DNA of 64,000 nucleotides from Dermatophagoides farinae (taxonomy: Eukaryota > Arthropoda > Arachnida > Sarcoptiformes > Pyroglyphidae). The notes under the pieces are model-generated. The model ran no database searches, was not told the origin of the DNA, and was given only the letters and a program-made list of their open reading frames with translations. The stretch is taken from positions 4,588,001-4,652,000 of the forward strand of contig NC_134678.1 of assembly GCF_024713945.1 (NCBI RefSeq), read 5' to 3'. This document shows, piece by piece, positions 1 to 61,539 of the stretch. Every line of letters begins with the position of its first letter. The first letter of the stretch is position 1. The position numbers and the translations under genes were made by a program.

Positions 1-99
1 ACCGAGCAATAAAACCACAAAAAAATGAATGAATGAATGGATTGAATATTATCAAAGTTTATCGTAAATGAATCAAATAAAAATATCATGCTTATCGTA

Positions 100-50591
<50,492 letters not shown>

Positions 50592-53519
50592 TGATTGGAT
50601 TAAAATTTTATTTATGCAATTTGATTGAATTTATAGAATGTGAATAGAACATCACAAGTCATCACATCGATGATCGATTTTAGTTGATGTGTAAATTCAC
50701 AATGAACAGGATGGCTAATATATGAACACAATGGTTATCCATACATACAGGAAAATAGGTGATTTGAATTTTTTTTTTTTTTTTTTGAATAAAGTGAAAT
50801 ATTTTCATCAATGGTGATGTGTTTTTTTTGTGTGAATGAAAACAAACAAACAAACAAACAATTTTTGTTGGAATTCATCCGACCAAAACCAGTGGTCTTA
50901 TAAACGCATTTCAAAGCGTTAAGTTATACAACAGAAAAAAATACTCATATTTTTTTCAGGATACCTTGTTTTAGTCATTATCGTTATGATTTTTATATAC
51001 GTTCTCTATTCGACCATAACGTATAAATGTTCTTTTTTTACGTATGATATATTATATATCGAGGACGTCAACTCTTCGATGCGTTCTGGTTGTTTTTTTT
51101 TGTTGCTGTCATCGTATTCATTTAAAGAAAACGAAATATTTGTTTGGAAAAAAAGAGAAAAAGAACTATGAGAACATATGAGAACAAAAGGATATATGAT
51201 TCGCAATGGTTTTCAATGAATTGGATTGCATTAAATTGTTTATGTGGTTGGTTGGTTGGTTGGTTGACAATATGAACTGTATAATAAACAGTATATATAT
51301 ACACAGGAGGTTCATTGAAATGGAAATGAGAAATATATTACCTGGGTAAAAATGATGATGATGTTATAATAGTGGTGGTGGCCACGGCGGTAACAGTGAT
51401 GATTAGAATGATGATGATGATGATGATGGTAAAAATAGAAATCTTTGTGGTTGTCGATTATGGATAATGTTACATTAGTGATGATGGTTGCAAATGAAAC
51501 AATTATGAACAACAAATGAAGATTTTTCTTTTGTTGGAAAAAGAGAGAAAAAAAAATATATTTCATAAATGATAACTCCAGATGATCATCATCGACAAAG
51601 ACGACAATGATGATTATGTTGATAATATAATGATGAAATTGTCAAAAGTTCATGGACCTTATTCATCATAATGGCCAATTTTTAGCATTCAAATATGTAT
51701 GTAGTCGTTGTGTATGAATTCATTCATTCATTCGGGGACAAACAACCGAAAGTAGGATTAAATTTTCCAATTCATTTCCCAGTCATCGAATCTTTTTCTT
51801 CTACTCTTCGATCATTGATTGATGAGAATTATTTTAACACAAATACATAGAAGACGAATCATTGGCATAAGATGAATACATTTAAAATTTGAATGAATGA
51901 ATCAATAAATAAACATGAGGAAAAAGGTCAATCGGATTGTTGTGGTCGTTGTATATACAGTACAATCTATTGATAATCTTTGTGTTGACACCCAACATCA
52001 GATTGATCGATATGATCCATGATGTATTTGAAAATACTATTAGAACTGAAGAATAGATGGAAGATAATTTTCTGGGTCACAATATTGCAGTTTTATTTTG
52101 GGCGCCATTTATTTAACAAAAATTACGATAACTCTATAAAAATTGTTGAAGAAGACATTTGGACGTATGGCAAATCGTATTGTATTTGTCCTTGATCTTC
52201 CCTTTTTTCACAAGGTGTCAAATTTTGGAAATCTGTAGTCCGTAGAGCTGCTGCTGAGATTGGTGAATGAAATGATTGTTGCATGTCATTGTTGTCATTG
52301 TAAATCTATCGATTCAAAAATGAACGTAAAGAGAAGATTTGATAAAATTTAAAGAAAAGATATTGTCGCCCTCCTACACACACAAATACTATTCTTTATT
52401 CCAAAATGACAACTAGTTGAAATAAATTCACACATAATATCGAACGATAACCAAAAAACGTTACCAATTTGAATCAAAAAAAAAAATCGTACAAGCAAAA
52501 AATCTGCATGGCATGGATCTACATTTTTTGAAGTCGATTCGTTAGAAAATAGTAGTGGCGCCTTTGAATATCATCATTGTGGCAATAATGGATGTGTAAT
52601 AATCATCATAATGGTGTGGTCGTTATCGTCACATTGAATGGTATGCAGACACAAATAGGCATTCTCTTTCTCTCAAACTACACATACAAATACATAATGG
52701 ATTTACAACAATGATGATGGTCATTTTCTCGATGATATATTATCAAATGAATGAGATTTGGCCTTGGATGATTGGCGCACTCGATGATTGAGAAATAAAA
52801 ATGAAAATTAGAGTTACTTCTTCTCTTACCTTGCCAGTTCTCATCACCCTTTTTTTCTATTTCAATCGTGGTTATTTTCAATTTGGTAGCAAACAGGTCT
52901 AAACTCCTTTCACTTATAATTATCAAAGGTATTTGACACACGGTAAGACAAGTGCGACGGATGATTTTATACTCTAAACTTATGAAGTGAGTAACGATGA
53001 GTTATGTAATCCGGGTAATATTTATTTACGATGGCACCATTTTGTTATTTTTTTCCAAAAAAGAAGTTCATTACAAAAACATTGACAAAAGATTTGTTTT
53101 GAAGATAATAAAAAATTTTACCAAACAAATTTGTTGTTGGACGCATTAAAAACACTGACAACACCTAGTCACTCTCTCTCATCAATAATTTGGAGTGGGA
53201 TTCAGAATAGTTCTAGTCAGAATTTGTTGTCATTTTGTTCGAGGTCTGGATTCATTCTATATACCTGTTTGTTCCGTCATTGGTACGCCAAATTGGTTAC
53301 TGGTATTTTTTTTTTATTTACCCATGGCAACAATATTGTGAACTGTATGTTGTTTTTTCAAATTAACTTAATTTTTGCAATGATTTTTGATTAAAGAAAT
53401 TTAAAGAATTTTTATTAGCATAAATTTTTTTCACACATAATGAAATTAATAATAAAAAAAGATTTTAAAAATGTTCAAACTGGCTTGATATAAAAAAAAC
53501 GACAATACAGTGATGGTTC
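50592..53519. other. Intergenic region upstream of ninein
   Basis: 2.9 kb without a gene I can name. It should hold the ninein promoter and 5' leader near its left end. One possible orphan exon on the minus strand at 52830-52973 is reported as a finding. The rest is AT-rich with TGA repeats. Confidence 0.5.
53411..53416 (-). terminator. Poly(A) signal for the 80-aa peptide gene
   Basis: TTTATT on the plus strand, AATAAA on the minus, about 105 bp after the TAA of the small secreted-peptide frame. Confidence 0.45.
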
Positions 53520-53762
53520 TTAGTTTCGAACAGCATTTACAGTAAAATTACTAATCATTTCATTGATGCGATCTGGAAGTATTCTGGTTGAACGGAATTG
53601 TTGCATTTCTTCTTTGGTCATGTTGCCCAACAATTTGCCAGGAATGTGTCGGATGGAATCACGGAAATCCGGTTCATCATTAATTGCGTTTACATAGATT
53701 GAAAACAAAGCCATTACGAGAGCCAACATCATGATAACAACGAACATTAAACGGCCAGACAT
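53520..53762 (-). CDS. Small probable secreted peptide, 80 aa, single exon
   Basis: An uninterrupted frame starting MSGRLMFVVIMMLALVMALF, with a positively charged n-region, a hydrophobic core and a likely cleavage after VNA (about residue 26). The mature part is about 54 residues, charged, with no Cys and two N-glycosylation sequons (N47-M-T, N72-F-T). The composition is far more balanced than surrounding AT-driven frames. AATAAA lies on the same strand at 53416-53411, about 105 bp past the stop, and the start context is CAAAATG. Upstream is a GA repeat and then a head-to-head neighbour gene. I do not recognise the family. It could instead be a type II membrane microprotein; function unknown. 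Confidence 0.6.
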   Translation of the reverse strand: MSGRLMFVVIMMLALVMALFSIYVNAINDEPDFRDSIRHIPGKLLGNMTKEEMQQFRSTRILPDRINEMISNFTVNAVRN

Positions 53763-54320
53763 TTTTGCAGAGATTATAAGAGAGAGAGAGAGAGAGAGAG
53801 AGAGATTTCAACAAATTCAAAATTTTAAAAAAATTCAAAAATTTTATGATTCAATAGTTGATTATTTTGTAAAATCGTTCAGATATTGCTTTGATTAGTA
53901 GTGATAGTAGTGAAGTTGTTGGTTGTGATTTCATTGGTACCGACAAGTAGAGATTATATTTATTTTCAAACGGCATTGTTGATTGATTGTACGATGTGAT
54001 TATTCTAATAATAATAATATAATTTAATATAATAATTATTTTAAATTTTAATTTGATATAATGATTATCAAATTTAAAAATAAATTAAATTTATTTTCGC
54101 TAGGTGTCGACACATTTTCGACACATTTGAATGCAGTATTGTATGAGTATTCTGTGACTATCGATTATTCGTTCATTCATTTGTTTTGCATCATATCGCA
54201 GTTTTTGTCATGTATATTGAATCAATTTCATCATCATTTTAATTTATTTAAAGCCATTATATCGAATGTTTGTAACAAAAAATTTCATTTCATCGATTCA
54301 TTGTTTTATCAATATTCGGA
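53763..54320. promoter_or_regulatory. Head-to-head intergenic region (candidate bidirectional promoter)
   Basis: 558 bp between the start codons of the secreted-peptide gene (minus) and the 54321 gene (plus). It contains a GA repeat next to the minus-strand start, a very AT-rich middle (54008-54060) and a GTGTCGACAC palindrome at 54104-54113. The role as a shared promoter is inferred from gene orientation only. Confidence 0.4.
53779..53805. repeat. (GA)n run upstream of the 80-aa peptide gene
   Basis: 27 bp of GA/CT starting 17 bp upstream of the minus-strand start codon at 53762, hence within its leader or core promoter. CT-rich on the sense strand; could be a GAGA-type promoter element, which is inference. 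Confidence 0.9.
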
Positions 54321-55527
54321 ATGGATCGTGTTTCAAAAAGGATAAAATCTAACCAAAAATGCAATCATTCTGTGAATAATTCTAACAAAACCGTTTCAAC
54401 TTCAAATAATAAAATTATACCCAAAACACAAACTATTCGAAATTCCAAAGTCTCTGAAGAAACCGAACACAATCATGAAAAAATTGTTTCAATTCAATTA
54501 AATTCAATTTTGACAACCGATGATCATGTCATTCGTCCATCAAATGTTGATGAGAAAGATAAAGAGAAATCAAATCATTCTGAAAAAAGTGATGAAACAT
54601 CCGATTCAACCACAACAACACAATTCGAACTATCAAAAGGACATTCAATATGTCCGATTATTAGTCGATATAAAATTGAAAGCATTTCTACTATAAAACC
54701 ATTTATTCCTTTGAACGATATTTTAAATGAGAGAATCAAAAATGCATTTATAAATGGTATCGATGATCATGATGATGATGATGATGAGGATGTAGATGAA
54801 GAACAAGATACGATTGTTGTCCAACCTTTGATAAAAGCTTTAAAAAACAAACAAAAACAACAAACAAATGTCTCTTCATCGCCAAATATCAATTTCAAAA
54901 AATGGGCCGATGCTTTCAACAATGATCTGGCAAAATTGTCTGCCATCAGCGGATGATTCTTTTCAGAATTCTAGTTTTGATCGTGATCAAAATTTCGTCA
55001 ATTGTTCAAGTAACAATGTTATTAATTCTACTAATGAAAATGAAAGAATAGATGATAATTTATCAATTTTGGAAGATAAAAATCCTTGTCCAAATGAAAC
55101 AACAATTATATCAGATACAAGCTGCAATTTTTCTAAGCAACTATCAGAAAAGCATTTAAAAATTTCAAGAAATAAACCACCTGTACAATCAACACCATTA
55201 CCTGAAATCCAACGTCGAGCATTAAAACGATTTTCACAATTAGAAATTGCAAACCATACGATCACGAAACCATCTTTCAATGATTCATTGAATGATTATT
55301 TCGATAACAACGGGGAGGATATTGAATACAGAGAATTAATCGCCGAACAAGAATCATCACAAAATAAGATGGACAAATTTTGTGACCAATCAGAACAGCA
55401 CAATTTATTAGCCGAAAAAATTACATTAAGAATACCTCAATCATTACTACTTAATAATAATAGTTATAAATCATTGACACTTGAACAAATCATTGCCCAA
55501 TTGAATACACACACAAATGATTTTTAA
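54321..55527 (+). CDS. Unrecognised Ser/Asn/Asp-rich, probably nuclear protein; frame interrupted near 54870-54966
   Basis: Two overlapping open frames, 54321-54956 and 54868-55527, together look like one gene. Both are charged and rich in Ser, Asn, Asp and Lys, with a basic start (MDRVSKRIKSNQKC) and acidic runs, so a disordered nuclear protein is likely. There are two readings. One is a 97 bp intron 54870-54966 (donor AAT|GTCTCT, weak; acceptor GATTCTTTTCAG, good), which restores frame and gives 369 aa. The other is a one-base shift near 54945-54955, giving about 401 aa. The second is attractive because the would-be intron encodes 'FKKWADAFNNDLAKLSAIS', which reads like protein. The C-terminal part has 'STPLPEIQRRALKRFSQLE', possibly a phospho- or degron-type motif. 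No family recognised. The ATG at 54321 follows a TCGGA context. Confidence 0.65.
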
Positions 55528-56028
55528 AAATACATGCTTTATTATTATTTTTAATTTAATTTGTAAAAATTAATATTCGTTTGTTATCCAATTCCATCTG
55601 TAGAGATAATTTTTTTTTTATCAGATTCAAATTCAATAATAATAATTCAAATTCAAATAATGATGATAATAATGAAAAATGTCAAAATATGTGTGTATGA
55701 ATAGAAAATTTTTTGAAAAAACGACGGCGGGAAAATGTGGATGATTATGACAAAAAAAAAAATAAAAAGTGGGTATGCATTCATTAAAAATTAATTAGTT
55801 TGAAACTCGGAAACTTTGTGAGGGTGGGAAAAAAATACATCATTGATTGTATTTGGTCGTAATGAGGATGGTGATGAAAATTTTTACTTGAATGATAGTA
55901 TGATTAATAATCAGGTAAAAGGATGGCCATTTATACAAAAGATGGATCAATCGAATAAACAGGATGGATTGAACAAAATTTTGATATGATTTTGAGATAA
56001 TGATTTCATTTATAATTGCCTAAATTGA
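55528..56028. other. Convergent 3' intergenic region
   Basis: About 500 bp between the stop codons of the 54321 plus-strand gene and the minus-strand bromodomain gene. AATAAA at 55761-55766 could serve the plus-strand gene. AT-rich; otherwise nothing seen. Confidence 0.5.
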
Positions 56029-58911
56029 TCAGTCCGTTGATTGTTGATCCGTTCGAACATCAGTATCAGCATAATTGAATTCGATTCCTAAATTTTGATG
56101 AATGGTCCTCGAATCAACAATATCCTGTGGATGAAACCATCGTTTAATGATATCGACTAAACCGATTGTAACTTTTTCGGCAACATCCATTTCAATGGAT
56201 GAGGGTTCTAATGGTTCAGTCGTATGTCTTAAACGTTTATGTTGTATTTCTTCTAAATTCTGTAAAAGATTTTTCGTTTCTTTTAATCGTTGTTGTATCT
56301 TATCTTCTTCAGTGGTTTCTTTAAGATTCTGTTTTTCGGATAAATTTTTATCATTATTATCAATATCGAATTTTTCGCTATTTGAAGCATCAGCATTCGT
56401 TTCTGTGGCTGATGGTGTTGTGCTAGATGGTCGATACTCGCCATTCGAAACAATAGATAATAATGAATCAACATAAGATTTCGTTAAATATGAACCATCA
56501 TTAGCAACGCGTTCTATCTCTTCACAATGCCTAGTTGGTTCGAATTTTTCAAATGTATTAAATAATAATAATGTATCATTATGAGTTATCGTGGATGGAC
56601 CAGAATTCATATAAGGAAGATGACTACCGAATGGATTTTTTAAGGATTCTTCTAAATAGTCATATGGATGAATACGTTCCGTTTCAGGCTCTTGATAACT
56701 AGGCAAAGATGTCGTCCCTTCATTTAGGCGAGCACCAGCTAAATGGCCTAAGGTTATTTGATTATCAAGATCATCGCAACCATAATCATTAACTATGAAA
56801 GGTAACGTCGTCGTACCATCTTCTGTTTGACGACAGATAGAAATGTTATTAGTATTTTGTGGGCGAGAAAGGGTCAATGCTGGAATTTCCACTGTTGTGG
56901 TCGAAGAAGATGAGGTTTGCAACTGCTGAAGTCTATGTTGGTGTTGCTCTAAAATTTGTTGGGGCGTTGGCTCTTCAACAAGTTTTTCATCAAAACAATA
57001 ATCGAATCCATTTCTGTAGTTAACAATTGAAGGTTCACATTTTGCATCATTTAATAATGATTGTAAAGATAAAGTTTTTGAAGATTTTACTGGCGTCGAT
57101 AAAACACCATTCGTCATGATGGGAGTGTTTGATGTTGCAGGTATACTTGTTCCATTCATTATATTTGAAAATTTAGCATTATCCATGCCTAAATCTGAAA
57201 TGGTCAATGGAGGAAATTGTTTTAAATGTTCAGCTAATTGATCACGTGCAAATATTCGAGTTTTGGCGAAATACCATAAACGAGATGCTTCACAGTAATG
57301 CATTCCTGAATGACGGTAATAACGAATGGCATTTTCGCATAATAATCTCACATCATATTTTAATTCGGCTACCGACTGATAAATATTGTGCTCAATCTTT
57401 TTGCGAATCGTGTTGAAATCCATAGGATGTTTTACCACTTGTGAATATCCAGGCGTTAATGAATCGATTACAGGCCAAGCAAATAATTTTTGTGGATCTT
57501 TCATTTCTAGACGTTTTAATAGCGATAAAAGAAAATTTTGAAATACAATTTGATTCGAAGAGGTTGCTGATTTTCGAAATTTAGATAGTGAAGTTTTCAT
57601 TTTTTCACACCTTCTTAGATGCTCATACAGATTATTGGAATCACAACGAACATGACCTTTTTGTAATAATTGCCGATAAACCGAAAATGTTGGTTTTAAC
57701 TTTGTATGTGACCTATGCACATCTTTATTTTCGAGTGATTTTACATCAACAGACAAAGATAATGAAGAATTCAGTGATTGTCGAGAGTCTTCTTCTTGAC
57801 CACTTATCGTTTGACCATTATTAAGTTCGCCAATCATTTCATCGCCATCCGGCACAAGAGCAGAAATATCTAATTTTGAACATGAATCTACATCAATCAA
57901 ATCAACCGATGAAAATATAGAATCTTGATTCATTGACATTATGACATCAACATCTTCATCATCAACATCATCGATCATTTCAACTGAATCCTGTTGTCGA
58001 ATAGAAGAGGATAGAGTTTTGTTGATTTGCTCTGGATATGGATCTCCCTTGATCGATATGGAATGTCCATCGATTTCCATGCAATTACTGTCATTATTAG
58101 TTTGATCAATAATATTGAGAGAATTCTTGATAATGCTATTAGATAATAATGAAGATTGTGTTGCCGATGAATCGGTGATGTGCATTGTTTTATTATTTAC
58201 ATTTTTTACAGTGACAATATCATTCATTTTAGAAGTGGTGCTGAATTCTTTACTTTGGTCAATTGAATTTGTTTGCGATGGATGATCATTAATAACATGA
58301 TTTGATGTGGATAATGATAAATTCTGATGGTGGTGATGATGGTGATGGTGATGATGATGTTTCTTTTTTTTCTTTTTTGCTTTTCGATTATTACTATTAA
58401 TTCTATCAATCTGTTGGAAATCAACATTATGATGAAATGCATCACTATTCAATGGTAACAGTTCTGGTGGAGTCAATGTTAATGAAGAACTGTCACCGGA
58501 AGATATTCTTGCATCATGATCATCATCAGCATTATTTTTATTGATATTATTATTAAGAAAAGATGTCGTTGCATTTGATGATGCAGGTGAATATGAACCA
58601 GAGTGGCCAACTTTTAACACAATTTTCAACGGCTTAGTTGATAACGATGATGATGATGCTATTTCCATCGGTAATTGACCATTTGCAGTTGCTGATGATT
58701 CCATATTCAAAGAATTGTCAATAAATACAGAATTATTATTATCAACAATCATGGATGTAATGGATGAAGATTTTGATGAATTTTTATGTTTTTTATGCTT
58801 TACGGTACAATCAGCGGAAGAATTATTAACATTCGAATTATTATTATTATTATTATTATTAGTGCTCCCACTATCGGTAGATGATGATCCAAATCGTTCG
58901 GTCATTTTCAT
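56029..58911 (-). CDS. Brd7-9: BRD7/BRD9-type bromodomain protein (SWI/SNF subunit family), 960 aa
   Basis: A long uninterrupted frame starting MKMTERFGSS; the frame stays open to 58947. Landmarks by residue: 'KPLKIVLKVG' at about 93-102, the BRD7/9 signature motif; a Lys then His run near 190; a bromodomain at about 457-560 with 'MKDPQKLFAWPVIDSLTPGY' and 'HPMDFNTIRKKI', closest to BRD7/BRD9 'KDP..FFAFPVTDAIAPGYS..IKHPMDF'; then a region corresponding to the family's C-terminal DUF3512, including 'TKNLLQNLEEIQHKRLRH' near 875-892. BRD7 (PBAF) and BRD9 (ncBAF) read acetylated histones in SWI/SNF remodelers; arthropods usually have one gene. The position of the acetyl-lysine-binding Asn is Tyr here (residue 532, 'NAIRYYRHS'), and the protein is longer than the vertebrate ones (about 600-650 aa), mostly through low-complexity inserts. 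A short upstream coding exon is possible. Confidence 0.9.
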   Translation of the reverse strand: MKMTERFGSSSTDSGSTNNNNNNNNSNVNNSSADCTVKHKKHKNSSKSSSITSMIVDNNNSVFIDNSLNMESSATANGQLPMEIASSSSLSTKPLKIVLKVGHSGSYSPASSNATTSFLNNNINKNNADDDHDARISSGDSSSLTLTPPELLPLNSDAFHHNVDFQQIDRINSNNRKAKKKKKKHHHHHHHHHHHQNLSLSTSNHVINDHPSQTNSIDQSKEFSTTSKMNDIVTVKNVNNKTMHITDSSATQSSLLSNSIIKNSLNIIDQTNNDSNCMEIDGHSISIKGDPYPEQINKTLSSSIRQQDSVEMIDDVDDEDVDVIMSMNQDSIFSSVDLIDVDSCSKLDISALVPDGDEMIGELNNGQTISGQEEDSRQSLNSSLSLSVDVKSLENKDVHRSHTKLKPTFSVYRQLLQKGHVRCDSNNLYEHLRRCEKMKTSLSKFRKSATSSNQIVFQNFLLSLLKRLEMKDPQKLFAWPVIDSLTPGYSQVVKHPMDFNTIRKKIEHNIYQSVAELKYDVRLLCENAIRYYRHSGMHYCEASRLWYFAKTRIFARDQLAEHLKQFPPLTISDLGMDNAKFSNIMNGTSIPATSNTPIMTNGVLSTPVKSSKTLSLQSLLNDAKCEPSIVNYRNGFDYCFDEKLVEEPTPQQILEQHQHRLQQLQTSSSSTTTVEIPALTLSRPQNTNNISICRQTEDGTTTLPFIVNDYGCDDLDNQITLGHLAGARLNEGTTSLPSYQEPETERIHPYDYLEESLKNPFGSHLPYMNSGPSTITHNDTLLLFNTFEKFEPTRHCEEIERVANDGSYLTKSYVDSLLSIVSNGEYRPSSTTPSATETNADASNSEKFDIDNNDKNLSEKQNLKETTEEDKIQQRLKETKNLLQNLEEIQHKRLRHTTEPLEPSSIEMDVAEKVTIGLVDIIKRWFHPQDIVDSRTIHQNLGIEFNYADTDVRTDQQSTD

Positions 58912-58987
58912 TGTCGATTTAAAATGAAATATCCTAAAATTAAACAATTTATATATAACAAAATGTATAAATTATATTTTAAAATAC

Positions 58988-59040
58988 CTTGATAATTTTG
59001 GTGAATTATAATTAGCATTAATGAAAGGAAGGAAGACCAT
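58988..59040 (-). CDS. Possible extra first coding exon of the BRD7/9 gene
   Basis: A frame beginning MVFLPFINANYNSPKLS ends in TCAAG|GTATTT and could splice over a 54 bp intron (58934-58987, acceptor TTTTAG|G) into 'IFHFKST' and the main start, with phase kept and no stop, giving 985 aa. The splice sites are plausible but the intron is very short. It could equally be 5' untranslated leader. Confidence 0.3.
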
Positions 59041-61539
59041 TCAATTCAAAACAAAAGGCTTATATATTTTATATACACACTGTAGAAACGCATCATTCAA
59101 ACGTTTTTGATTGATTGGGATCTATCACACCAAGTCTTCTGTCAAAATGGTGAACCGGCTAATATGTTTGTATGCAATTTTATGCTATGATATTATTAAA
59201 AATGAGATTACAAAAAAATATGGATATTCAGATTTTCAATTTCGACACAAATATTTTGGCTTTCTGTTCTTTTTTTTCAGCAGCAGAGGTAGACGACGGC
59301 ATAAATGACGACAAATACTAATGAATTAATACTTTTTGGAAGTTCTTTCTTTGAGTATAGTTCGATGATGAAGATGATGATGATGAGTGTCACCAACAAC
59401 CACCAGTAGCATCAAAATCAAGGAAGAATGTTTATTATTATTTTTATATCATTATTTTGTTATTATTATTATCAACAACGGCCACCACCACCACCGCCAC
59501 AATAATCAAAAATCTTCATTCACATGAGGGCGGGATTCGTCATTATTGTCAATATATATAAGAAAGATATATACACACATGTGAACAATGCATATATACT
59601 TTGTTGCCTTTGTCTTCAATTAGGTTTCACCAGGTTTAGTTTTGTGTAATCGCTGATGTCAAAGAACCAAGCGCGCCAAAAATTGGCAATAATTATAATA
59701 TATATATCGTTGATTGATAAAAAGATTTAAATAAATGTGTGATGATTCCAATCTTTCACAAACACACACGCGATTTCCAGATGTTGATATCAAAAAAAGT
59801 CCGAATCGATGCGATCGAAACATACAACACCAAACGCATGGATTATGGACGCAGTTCATGTGTGTGACAAGAAACGCAAAATATTTGTACAACAGCGAGG
59901 GCAAAGGTTACATCATATATATTCGGTATTAAAACACAACTCATACACACTTTTTACACACATTTCGAAGGAAAGAGAGAAACCAAACGAATCGAGAGAA
60001 GCAGTTCATAACACACACCACAGGTTTCGTCGTTTTTCTTTTATGATTTTCTGGTGGCGGTCGCTGGCTTATTGTTATTGTAGTTGCTACTGCGGTTTTC
60101 ACGAAACGGCCACTATCATCAACAACACCATTTTATCCCCTATTTTCGCGATAAGAACCAAGCTACAGAGAGAAAGAGCAAACGTGAGTCAATATGAGCA
60201 GATAGGGGATAGACAACAAATAAACACAGACACAAACATTTCACTCACACACACACACATTTGAAACCATGAAACACAAATCAAGCTAAAGCCAAAGCGA
60301 AGCGGACGCAAATCAACATTGAAAATCACAATTACAACAATAATGATGATGATGATGATGGTTATGCGTGGTTATGTGTTTAACTGAAAGTAACAAAACA
60401 AGTATATTATATCTGTGAGTATATACGACAATCGTACAACGATCCGTGTATGAATTCTATTGTTCACACACAGATTATATATATGCACATGCAAGATTTG
60501 TATGCAGCTACCACAATATAATAGCAAAAATTGGATCCTCGCTTTTTCTCTTTGTTTGGCTCGATACTTTAGCGTTATTCATAAAGGACGTATTTGATTT
60601 TAAAAATGTTTGATTTTAAAATTATTTTGATAATATAATTAATTAATTACGGATTAATTCACAGCGAATTTTTCATTATAATAATTATATTGAAAATTAT
60701 AATAAAATAATATATAACGCTGTATCTAATGAAAAAAATATCTTCATATATTTAATATAAAATTGAATTAGTCAAAAATGGTGTAAAATAATTAATGAAA
60801 AATAAGGTGTGATGAAATTATTGTTTAGTTTGTGCATAACAAACCAGATGGCATAGTATTAAAAAAGATTATCTACTATTCTATGTCGCTTAAATTTCCA
60901 CTGTAAACTGCAATTTTTACACTCTGCAAGTATAAAAAACTGTATTAACTTGGCATTTGATGCGGGGAAGCCGAGCTGGACACTCCTAATTATTTTCAGT
61001 ACAAACATAACTATTTAGTATGAGCTACTCAGTGTGTGTTGTGTGTGTGTGTCTGAGCATGCGGAAAAACTTTTGAATGCCGCTGAACAGTTCGTCCAGC
61101 TCAGAAGTAGAAGTCGCTTCCAAAGAAACGCATTCTGTGGTATGTAGCTTTGACAAAGCTTTTTTTCATTGTTCTAGCTCAGCACACGTTGCTGCAGCTT
61201 TTGCATCCAATAGATGGTGCAGTCATTCAATAGAACATAGAAAGAGTTCGAATTCGAATTTTCCGAATTGATTATTGTGATAATACATGTGTCACACGTG
61301 ATTTTCATTTTGTGTGCCTGTGTGAGTGTGTATTTGAAGACTGCATTTATTGGAATGATTTTTTCTATTTTTGTTTCCATGATCTATGATCTACTCATCG
61401 TTTGGTAAGTTATTTCGGTTATTTAACCTGATTACACCTAAAATACCTGATAATTTTTTTCATTTAAAATAAAGAAAATGGAGCATTTACGATATTGCAG
61501 AAAGCCACAGCGGTTGACGATTCAATGTTGAGTGTCTTC
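59041..61539. other. Intergenic region between the BRD7/9 gene and the Helitron relic
   Basis: About 2.5 kb. It probably includes the BRD7/9 promoter. It has slightly GC-richer patches (59478-59530 with CCA repeats; 60040-60200; 61070-61210) and open frames at 59809-60264 and 61077-61271 with no family or splice support. A very AT-rich stretch lies at 60595-60800. Nothing firm seen. Confidence 0.5.

Noticed and set aside
53131-53394. 87-codon plus-strand frame
   Set aside because: Lies in the spacer downstream of the secreted-peptide gene, lacks a credible start and ends in AT-driven sequence.
54061-54345. 94-codon plus-strand frame overlapping the start of the 54321 gene
   Set aside because: Phe/His/Ile composition, overlaps in another frame the better-supported start, and lies in the presumed promoter.
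56147-56476. 109-codon plus-strand frame
   Set aside because: Antisense shadow of the BRD7/9 coding sequence.
59659-60264. Overlapping frames of 65-151 codons on both strands
   Set aside because: No recognisable motif; CA/AC repeat translations at the ends; more likely promoter-side non-coding DNA.
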